Assembly (NCBI GenBank): GCA_900547725.1
Contig: URHR01000006.1
Location: forward strand, 1-50,420
Direction of reading: 5' to 3'
DNA length: 50,420 nucleotides
DNA from: an uncultured Eubacteriales bacterium
GTDB lineage: Bacteria > Bacillota > Clostridia > Oscillospirales > CAG-272
The notes under the pieces were generated by a model. That model saw only the letters and a program-made list of their open reading frames with translations. It was not told the origin of the DNA and made no database searches. A program made the position numbers and the translations under genes. Below are positions 19,654 through 29,900 of the stretch, in pieces (the first letter of the stretch is position 1; the number at the start of each line of letters is the position of its first letter).

Positions 19654-20730
19654 TTATTTCTGGATATTGTGGAAATAGTCGCCGATGACGCCCTTCTCGT
19701 CTCCGGACAGATTGCTGTCGGAGTTCATGGAATCCTGCGCGTCGGAAAGACTGCCGCTGTATTCGTCCCCGTAATAGGTCGAGCCGTCAATCACCTGATT
19801 GGAAGCTGCGTCAGCACCTGCTCCTGCACCGTCGCCGGCTTCGTTGCTGCTGTCGGAACCGTCGCTGGGATCTCCGGGTTGCGGCTGGCCGTCGCTGTTA
19901 TTGCCGTTGCCCTGCTCGCCTTCGCCTTTTTCCTCGACCGTCTCGTCATCTTCCTCGTTGTCTTCGATCTCCACAAACACGGCATTTACGGTTACATCCT
20001 TCTTCACATCCGCGTCCGTGCGGGTAGCGTCCACATAGCCGTCCGTCCAACCGACGAAAACATACCCGTCGTCGGCAACCGCCTGCACGGTCTTTCCGGC
20101 TTCTCCGCCCTTAACGGTCTGTTCCAACTCGCCGTCCACTCTGCCGCCCACGCTGTCTTTGACGCCGTAGGTCAGGTGGAAGGTATTCTCGATCGCATCC
20201 TTTTCCTCCTGCTTCTCGCGGATCAGATCCATAAGGGATTTATCCGCCACGGCGGACACCGTGGTTGCGCCAACGCCGAGCACCAGCGTCACACAGCAAG
20301 CCACCACCATCGAAGCGGAAACAGCGATCTTGATGAAGGACGAATTGACGCTCTTGAGCGCGTTTATCGCGTCTTCTCTCTGGCGGCGTGCGATATAGGA
20401 ATCGTCATTTTCAAACTGCGTCATGGTCAGGATTCTCTCCTCCAACCCGAGCATATCGACGCGGGAAGCAACCTGACGGCGGGAGCTTTTGAATCTGCAG
20501 AAATAGAACAGCGGCGTTGCGATTGCGGTTACCGCCGCAAAGACAAGAATGCAGATCCAGAACAGCTTGATGCCGAAAACCCAGAAAGCAGTTGCGCAGA
20601 GAATATCGGCGCTGAACCCCACAGACATACCGCAAAGAGCAGCTTTCAGCCATCCTTCTTTTGCAAGACGGGATTTGTAATTCTTCAGCAAATCCTGCGG
20701 CGTTTCGTTCTGACTTACGTTCTTACGCAT
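19654..20730 (-). CDS. Membrane protein with extracellular InlB-like domain, first gene of the MoxR unit
   Basis: I do not recognise this 358-residue protein as a named family. It has a cytosolic N terminus, two adjacent membrane helices (about 29-52 and 53-78), a basic and polar loop (80-130) and a third helix (132-155). A predicted outside region follows: residues 183-253 look like a divergent InlB B-repeat (GYVFVGWTDGY, then VTVNAVFVE), then an acidic Gly/Ser/Asp/Glu-rich stretch (255-345). The start ATG follows AAGGAGG and lies directly downstream of a near-consensus promoter. As the first gene before the MoxR gene it may be the surface-exposed sensor or anchor of the MoxR/VWA complex; this is inference. 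Confidence 0.88.
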   Translation of the reverse strand: MRKNVSQNETPQDLLKNYKSRLAKEGWLKAALCGMSVGFSADILCATAFWVFGIKLFWICILVFAAVTAIATPLFYFCRFKSSRRQVASRVDMLGLEERILTMTQFENDDSYIARRQREDAINALKSVNSSFIKIAVSASMVVACCVTLVLGVGATTVSAVADKSLMDLIREKQEEKDAIENTFHLTYGVKDSVGGRVDGELEQTVKGGEAGKTVQAVADDGYVFVGWTDGYVDATRTDADVKKDVTVNAVFVEIEDNEEDDETVEEKGEGEQGNGNNSDGQPQPGDPSDGSDSSNEAGDGAGAGADAASNQVIDGSTYYGDEYSGSLSDAQDSMNSDSNLSGDEKGVIGDYFHNIQK

Positions 20731-20762
20731 CTTAAAGTCCTCCTTATATTATGAATAGATAA

Positions 20763-20791
20763 ATTATATCATTTTCTTGCCGTTTTGTAAA
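20763..20791 (-). promoter_or_regulatory. Sigma-A promoter for the MoxR/VWA/lipoprotein unit
   Basis: On the minus strand, TTTACA (20786-20791) and TATAAT (20763-20768) are separated by exactly 17 bases. They are followed by an AT-rich leader of about 25 bases and AAGGAGG before the ATG at 20730. Confidence 0.88.
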
Positions 20792-20907
20792 GAGTAATCT
20801 TGCATAAAAGTGTAAATAATTTTGCAAAAAACCGCGCAAAACAGACAATAATGCCAAAAAGGGAAGCAAACTGACGGAAAGCAGCTTGCATTTTTCATTT
20901 CAGAAAT

Positions 20908-20937
20908 GCCCCGGAATCGAAAATCCGACTCCGGGGC
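20908..20937 (-). terminator. Terminator of the 3088-residue LRR gene
   Basis: An eight-base-pair GC stem (20908-20915 with 20930-20937) is extended by an inner TCG/CGA pairing. It lies about 40 bases past the stop. On the minus strand it is followed by ATTTCT, a weak U-run. The rest of 20792-20978 holds no gene I can support. Confidence 0.6.
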
Positions 20938-20978
20938 GGGTCAATGATAAAACTGTTTTCAGGTCGATTCCTTACGGA

Positions 20979-23900
20979 TTATGCCTCCGTCGAGGGGGTG
21001 TAGTCCCACACAATTGTCGCTTCGCAACCGTTTTTCCATGAGATGGTAAAGACAGTCGAATCGCTCTCGGAGCACATGAACTTAATGGTCTGATCTGCCG
21101 TCCAACCGTCAAAGGTGCTCATACCGACGGAAGACACTGCCATCGGGATGATAATCTCTTTGAGAGACGTGCAGTTTGCGAAGGCACTCGAAGTGATCGT
21201 CGTGATGGTGGAAGCAAGCTTCACGGACTTGAGGTTCTCGCAACCGCTGAACATCGAGCCGGTAACCGTTTCGCAACCCTCTTCAAAGACAACCGTCTCA
21301 AGTCTCTTGCAGTTCTTGAACGGAGAGGAATTGAACTTCACCAACTTTGCAGTCACCGTCAGCGATTTAATGCCGCTGTTCTCGAACGCAGACGAGCCGA
21401 GCGAGGTAACCGATGCGGGGAATGTAATGCCTTCCAGCGCAACGCAGTTGATAAAGGTTTTGCTCGGAATTTCCGCCAAAGATTCGGAAAGTTTCACGGA
21501 TTTGAGCTGTGCGCAGTCGGCGAACACCTCAGTTCCAAGCGTCTTGACCGAATCCGGCATCACAACGGATTCCAGACCGGTGTTCTTGAATGCCTGATTG
21601 CCGATCTTCACAAGCTGGCTTGTTCCCTCAAAGATGACCGCTTTCAGATTGACGCAATCCTGGAATGCGCAGGCTCCGATCTCCGTTACCGTCGAAGGAA
21701 TCACGATGGTCTCCAACGCGTCGCATCCAAAGAAGGAGTAACTGTTGATGCATTCCAGACCCTCATGCAGGATAACGGTTTTCAGCGACTTGCAGTTCCG
21801 GAACGTATAGCCGCTTCCCGTTATAGTGGAAGAGGACACATAGAGGGACTTCAGTCCTGCCGGAATCTCGATGGTTTCGAGCCCGGATTCCTCAAACGCA
21901 TCAGATCCGAGTACGGTTACCGTTTCGGGAATGGTGAAGCTCTTCAGTGCCGTGCAACCTTTAAATGCGCTGGGGTTGATTGCCACCAACTCGCCAAGGA
22001 AGGTAACCGAGGAGAGCTGTTTGCAGTCTTTGAAGGTGTACGACGCAATATAATCCGTGCTTCCGAGTCTTACGATGCCGACAGGGAGTTCAATGGACTG
22101 AATTGCCGTCCCCTCAAACACGTGCGTTCCGAGCTCCACCAGTTGAGAACCATCCTCAAAGGTAATGGAAGCAAGGTTTTCACTGTCGCAGAATGCATAG
22201 TTGCCAATCGTCTTAACCGAAGCGGGAATGACAATGGACGTAATGGAAGAGTCAGCGAACGCATAGTTGCCGATTTCGGTCACCGTCGAAGGAATGACAA
22301 CCGACGTAACCTTGGAGAAGCGGAACGCATTCGCCTCGATCTTTGTCGTGCCTTCCGGAAGAATGACCTGCGTAATGCCGCTCATGCCGTTCAGCGCATA
22401 TCCGCCGAGAACCGTTCCTTCCGGAACAGTCAGAACGCCCTTGAGACCGCAGGGAAGCGCGATGATCTTGGAAACGCCGCCGGAAATCTCTACCAGAGCG
22501 CCGATGTTAACGCCGTACTTGGTGTTGCCTGCCTCCACATTGAAGGTGGCGAGGCTGCCGCATCCGGCAAAGACATTTTCGGCAATGGAGGTCGTTGCCT
22601 TCGGAATGGTAATGCTCTCCAATCCGGCGTTGAGGAACGCGTCCGAACCGATTTTGGTAAGCGTTGCGGGCAGCGTCACGGATTTGAGCGCTTTGGTCTC
22701 GTTGAAAGCACCGTTGCCGATCGAGGTAACCTTGTTGAACGTAATGTTCTCCAGTGCGCTGTCATAGCGGAAAGCATAGTTCGGAAGCGCTTTGACGCGA
22801 TCCGGAAGCGCAATGGAAGTCAGAGCCGTGCAGCTTTCAAACACGCCCGTACCGAGCGTCAGCGTTGCGGTTCCGGCTGCGAAGTCAACGGTCGTCAGGT
22901 TCGCGCATCCGTTGAATGCATTGCTGTCAATCTTGGTGGTTCCCTTCGGGATGGTCACCGACGCAATTGCAGTGTTACGGAATGCATAAGATCCAATGAC
23001 AAGCGCTCCGGAGGAGTTGATCGTCACCGAGTTCAGCGCCGTGCATCCATCAAAGGAATAGTTACCGATAGTCGTTACCGATGCAGGGATGTCGATGGTT
23101 TCCAGCGCCTCGCAGCCTTGGAAAACGTATCCGCAGATCACTTCCAGCTTGCCCTTGAACTCTACGCTCTTCAGGCTCTTGCAGTCGAGGAACTGCTTTC
23201 CGCTGGAGCTTACATTGGTGGAATAGGACGAACCATAGCCGAACTTTGTGAAGCTTGCGGGCAGGACAATCGATTCCAGTCCGCTCTCGGCAAAGCAGCT
23301 TTCTCCGATCTTGCTCACCTGCGAATTCTCGCCGAAGTTGACAGTCTTAAGTGCAGTGCAGCCCTTGAAGCACTCTGCACCGATCATGGTTACGGTATCC
23401 GGAATGTTGATGGTTTCCAATGCCGTGCAACCCTTGAACATCCGCTTTGCAAGGAAGGTGGTCTTAGAGCCGAAGGTCACGCTCGTCAGATTGACGCAAT
23501 CCTGGAACAGGGTATTGGAAGTGGTTACGTTCGGCGTTTTCACCGTTGTAAAGGTGGTCACGCCCTCCGGGAAGGTAATGCTCACAATGCCGGATGCCTT
23601 GAAGGTGGAAGAGCCGACCGAAGTCAGCGCAGAACCTTCCTCAAAGATAACCGACTTCAGAGAAGTGCAGTTCTCAAAATCGTTGTTGCCGAGCGTGGTA
23701 ACGCTCTTCGGAACGGTAAAGGTTTCGATCAGCGGGCAGTTTGCGATCAGAGAAGTACCGAAGGACTTGATCTGCGTCCCCGCTTCGAACGTGAAGGAGA
23801 CAAGCGCGGGGTTGTAAGAGAACGAATTGTTTCCGATGGAAGTCACGGACTTCGGAATCTCAATCGTCGGGAAGCACTGATACTTGAACGCAACGTTGCC

Positions 23901-26900
23901 GATGGTCTTGAGCGCCGTAGAACCGTCCGCTTCTTTCTCAAAGGTCACGGAAGCAAGCTTCCCTTCGTCTTTTCTGGCTTCAAACGCATCGTTTCCGATC
24001 GTCTGAACCGTTGCGGGAATCGACACGCTTCTGAGAGACGTGTAGCCGAACGCGTCCTGACCGATGCTTGTAACGCCGTAAGGAATCACAATCGTTTCCA
24101 GCGACGAGCATTGATAGAACATTTGGTTCGGGATCACCGTAATGTTCGCCGGAAGCGTCACATACTTCAAAGCCGAGCAACCCTTGAACAGGTTTGCTCC
24201 GTACGAATCCGCCTGCGTCAGCTGGCTGGGTCTGTCGGTAGAGTGCTCGAAGATCACAGTCTCCAGAAGCACACAGCCTTCAAACGCATTGTCCCCGATG
24301 GTCTGCATCGAGCGCGGGATCACGATCTTGGTGATTCCGAGCTGCCCCTTGAACACGTTGTCTCCGATGGAAGTGACACCTTCGGGAATCACGTACTCGC
24401 CGGCAGGAAGCTGTCCGCAGATGTACTTATAGGCAGTGCCGTTTAAGTTGTAAAGAATCGGGCTGCCGGGCCGGGAGGAGAAGTTCATATTCCCTTCTTC
24501 TACCGTGAAGTTGCTGATGCTGTAGCAGTTCGCAAACGCGTTGCCGATCTCGGCAACGGACTTGGAAAGTCCGACCGTCTGCAGTTTCATGCAGGAACTG
24601 AAAATGGAATCGCCGATCTTCAGCGTATTCGTGCCTTCCAATGTCGGGAAAGTAAAGCTTGTAACGGCGGTCTTGGAGAACGCATTGTTTCCGATGCTGT
24701 TGACATTCGAATAGTACTTGCCGTCCTTTTCGTAGGTGGCAAAGGTGATCTTAGCAAGGCTCTTGCAGCTGTCAAAAGCACTCAGTCCGATGGTTTTGAC
24801 CGTTGTGGGAATCGTCACGGAGGTCAGATTGCCGCACCCCTGGAACATACAGTTGCTGATCGTATCCAACCCTTCCGGCAACGTCACGCCGGAAATAGCG
24901 GTGTAAGAGAACAGGCTCGTTCCGCATTTCGGGTTTGCGCCCGCTTCGAAGGTAACCGTTGCAAGCGACGTGCAGCGGTTGAATACGTTGTTGCCGAGCA
25001 TGCCGACCGCCTTCGGAATGACAATTTCCGTCAGACCCGACCAAGCGAATGCGTTGTTACCGATGCTGTAAGTCATTTCCGGATCTGCCGAGGTCGGAAG
25101 CACAATCGAAGTCAAAGAATTGCAGTAATAGAAAGCCATCGTCCCGATCGAGAAGGTCTTGCCGTCGCAGGCGTCCGCAAAGGTCGTGCCGGGAGCAAAG
25201 GTTACGGATTTGAGATTTCTCGCATTCTGGAACGCATATTCATGAATCTCTTTCAGCGTAGAAGGCAGCGAAATGCTCTCGATTGCCGTCACATAGGTCT
25301 CACCGTACATACCGGATACCAATCCGCCAAATGCAAATCTGCCGATTACGGTCAGACGCTCGGGAAGAACAACATGCTTCAGGCTTGTGCAGCCGTAGAA
25401 GGGGGACTTGGTATAGTTGGTGCTTCCGGAAGGCGCATCCAGAATGACCAACTCCACGGGGGTCTGTCCCTCCGGCGTAGCGGAGAAGGTCAGAGTCTCC
25501 AGTTTGGAGCAGCCGTAGAACGCCTGATTTCCGATGGACTTCACCGTGCTCGGAATGACAATCTCCTCAAGCGTCTGGCACAGGAAGAACATGGAAGCGG
25601 GGATTTCGTCGAGGCCTTCCGGCAGAGCGATCTTCGCAAGCACGGCACAGCTGCCGAACGCCTGGTTACCAACGGTAAGCGTATCGCCCTTTTTCAGTGT
25701 ACCGAACCGGATCTCGGTTACCACCTGGTTGTAGAAGAATGCGTTTGCGGCAACGTTCGTCACCGTGTCGGGAACCGTCACCGTGGTGCTTCCCGCTTTT
25801 CTCTGCGGGCAGAAGAGCAGAGTGGAAATGACGTTCTCCGTTGTTTCCTTCCCTTCTGCGTCAAGCACCTTGTTTCCGTCTGCGTCAAGAACCGGCTTAT
25901 CGGTTCTCTGATACAGGACGTTGTCAATGGCAGCAAAATTGGTGCTGTCGCTTGCAACCGTAATCTTTTCGAGCTTCGGGCAGGCAGAGAACATCGAAAA
26001 CTCGCCCTTCTCGTTCAGATCCATCGTCTTGAGCGACTTCGGAAGAGAAATCTCGGTCAGCACGGAGCAGGTTGCAAACGCGCCGGAACCGATGTGGGTC
26101 ACGCCTTCCGGAATGGTCAGGCTGGAAAGCTTGCGGCAGGATGCGAATGCGTTCGCTCCGATGTCCGTAAGACGTGCGGGAAGCTGAATTTCCTCCATGA
26201 CGGAGCAGCCGTTGAATGCGTCATCCGCGATGGTCAGCTTCTCGGTGCTGTCCGCGAACCGGACGTACACCAGCTTGCTGCAGCTCTTGAATGCGCCGAC
26301 GCCGATGGACTTGACATTCTTGCCGATGGTGATACCGGTCAGACCGGTCTTACCCTGGAACACACGGTCGCCGATTTCGGTAATCGTTTCGGGCAGCGTA
26401 TAATCGCCGATACGGTCGGTCGGATAGTAGACAACCTTGGTTACCGCCTTATCAAAGAGCACGCCGTCGATTGCGGTGTAGTTCTGGTTTTTCTCGTCAA
26501 CCTTCACGCTTTCGATCTTCTGACCGAACACGCCGGTGATCTCAAATTCGGGAACATCCGCACCCAGTTCCACATACGTCACGTAGAAGTTTGTCGTTGC
26601 GGTGGAAGAGGCCGGAATACTGCCGAACGCGTTGGTTGCAAAATCAACGGTTCTCTTGCCGTCCTCGCCTGCGGCAACACCCGCAGAGTTGACGGTAACG
26701 CTTGTCAGTTTGGAAGTGTAGCCAAACGAGTTGGCTTCCATCTTAACCAGACGCTTCGGAAGCGTCACGGAGGTCAGACCGGAGCAGCTGTAGAAAGCAC
26801 TCTCGCGGATGGTAAGTGCGTAGCCCTCTTCTGTCAGGTCGATTTCTTCCAGACCGGAGCAGGACTTGAACGCTTCTTTCTGAATCTCGGTCACAAAGCC

Positions 26901-29900
26901 GGGAATCGTCACCTTGCTCAGCTTGTTGCAGCTCTGGAACGCATTTGCGGCAATGGTTGTAATGCCGTTCGGCACAGTGAACTCGCCGGACATTCCCTTC
27001 GGGCAGAAGATGATGGTGTCACCCGCCGCATTGCAAAGCACCTTACGGCCTGCCTCGCCCTTTGCGGTGTAATTTCCGCCTGTTCCGGCAACGTCAATGG
27101 AGGACAGTGCGGAACAGCTGTAAATGGTATTGACGCCAAACGAGGTCAGCCGTGCGGGAAGGGTGACCGATTCCAGCTTGGAGCAGGAATAAATCGCCTT
27201 GTCCTTGACGGTCAGCGGAACTTCCGCAACGCCTTCGGGCGCAACAAGGAACGTGATCTTCGTCAGGTTGGAGCAGCTCTGGAACGCGTTTGCGTGAATC
27301 TCCGTCACGGTGTGCGGTACAAGCACTTCGGTGAACTTCGCGTACTTGAACGCACCCGTCGGAATGATCGTCGTACCCTCTTCGATCTCCAAAGCGCCCG
27401 TCTTTGCGTACGGATATGCCTTGATTTCCATACCGGTGAACTCGTTGTCGTAGTAAAGAACGCCGTCTACCGAATGATAGCGAATGTCCTTTGCGCCCTC
27501 CACCGGATAAATGGTGATCGCCCGCAGGTTGTTACAACTCTGGAACGCAGAACCGACGCCGTTGATACCCTCCGAGCCGATCTCAATCAGCTTGATGGTA
27601 TTCGGAATCCGGATTTCCCGCAACGTGTTGCAGGAAACGAACGCGGAAGCTTCCACCGTGGTAACGGGAAGTCCCTTATAAGAGGTCGGAATGGTGATTG
27701 TGGTCAGCGATCCGATACCGTAATCGCCCTGCGACACCGCATATGCAGTTCCGTTATCAATGGAGGTGAACTTCAGAGTCTCCGCGAAGTACGCATACAG
27801 CGTGGTTTCGGAAGGCAGATTCCAACGAATCAGCGCGTCGCCGTTCTCATCGGTATAACGGATGCCAACGCCGTTCGGCTCGGAGAACCAACCGATGAAG
27901 AGCTTTGTGGGGTCGGAGTTGACGGCAACAGGCAGTTTGTTGTACAGACCGTAAGTGACCGACGCCGTCTCGGAATCCACAGTTCCGCCCTCACCGGGAG
28001 TCAGGGTGACGCTGTATTTCTTTGCGGACCAGCCGGCATAGAGCACGGTGTCGCTGTTGCCCTCAAAACGGACATTGTCATATCTCTTTCCGCCGGAAAG
28101 CCCCGCAGGAGAGGTGAACCATCCCGCGAAATCATAGCCATCGCGGCTGGTTTCCGGCAGGCTGATCCCGTCGCCGAATGCCACGTAGACCGTCTTGACC
28201 GCCGCGCCGCCGCGGACGTCGAATTCAATACCGTAAACGTCTACCGTAATGGTCTTGCGCGCGGATTCATCCCCGTTTTCATTGATGAAGGAAACGGAAA
28301 TGTCCGTTGTGCCGGCTTCCAGGAAGGTCACTTTGAACGTGTTGTTCTTCCCGTCCACCGTGTAGGTCTTTGTTCCGATTTTTACGCTGTATCTGCTTGC
28401 CGTAATGACCGGAGTCCAACGGAGAACACCGTTTTCATACACGACATCGCCCATGCCGGCGTAATTGACCGAAGCGGTCTCGGAATACGGAGAGTTGTTT
28501 GCTACATCGGCAGCTACCGCCTGCACGGATACCGAATACACGAGGGTTCCGGCGCTCATCATCTCTTCGGTAATGGTAAAGGTTGCGTCGGTCACGTCAT
28601 AAACCGTGCCGTTGACGCTCACCTTATAACCGGTTGCGCCCTCAACCTTGTTCCAACGGATCACATTTCCCGTAGCGGCAATGCCGTCCGGACGTGCCAG
28701 CGTGGTCTTGGTAAAGCCGACTGCTTCGGCAGGCGCGCTGTAATAGCCGGCGCTAACCGGAGTCACCTTCACGGAAAGCACACCCGCATCCAGATCCGCA
28801 ATGCTGTAGGAAGTTCCGCTGGTCACATATGCGTTTTTCAGGATCGAACCGCCCTTGGAAATCTCCACATAGTAGGCAGTGGCATTTTCCACCGGATACC
28901 ATGTAATGTTTCCGTTGTCAACCGTAACGCCCGTTACCGCATCCAGGCCAAGGTAGTATGTATAGGAAGCAACAGACTCCATATACCCATCTGCCTTCGC
29001 CATCACAACGAACACGATACCGTCCGCCGGCATATCGCAGTTTGCAAAAACATAGTTGGTGGAATTTCCGTTGTTGACCGCGACGTGCGTATGGTCTGCA
29101 TTCGCACATCTGACCGTGATCAGGTAGTTCTGAGCATTCGCCACAGGGTCAAACACCAGAACGCTTCCGGATACCACGCGGAAGTTGGACACACGGTCCA
29201 ACGCCTTATTCTTATAGTATGCGGTAGCGGATTTTCCGTCACAGGACACGGTAACGGTATACTCGCCCGCCGCCCGATTGGAAAAATCAAACTTGAATTC
29301 GTTTGCACCGACGTTCTTGTCCTCCAGCACCTTGTCACCCATCTTGACGGTGACGCGGTAGCTTGCCGTAGGACCAAGTGCGTTCCAGCTGATCTTTTCC
29401 GCATCAACGGAAACGTTCGGAACGCCGGAGGTCTTGAACACCGCAAACAGAATCGTATCCTCGGTCAGCTTCTGACCGGTGTACTGATAGGTCAGTTTGT
29501 CGCCGGACTGATAGTCACTGACCCACCAGCCTGCAAACTCCGCCCCTTCCTTCACGGGAGTGGGAAGCCGATAAGCAACTCCGTTGACCGTGCGGATCGG
29601 GTCGTAAACAGCACCGTCGCAGGCGAAGGAAACCTGATACTCCGGCTTTCCTGCCGCGTGCTCCTCAAAGCGCGCATACACCGTTGTATCTCCGCTGATG
29701 ACCGTGGTGTCGAAAGCGAACGCGTTTTTGTACTCTTTATCGGTATACCATCCGATAAACGCATACCCGTCCTTGGACGAATCCGCCGGCTTTGCGGCGG
29801 TATCGCCGTTGAGAACCTTCTGCGACTCGACCGCGCTTCCGCCGTCCACGTCAAAGCTGACGGTGTAGTAAGTTCTCAGCACCAGACGGTAAGTTCCGCC

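Noticed and set aside
21066..27788. Regular spacing of similar 20-30 base blocks, as in a CRISPR array
   Set aside because: The period is about 69 bases, blocks are degenerate, and they encode a continuous LRR protein.
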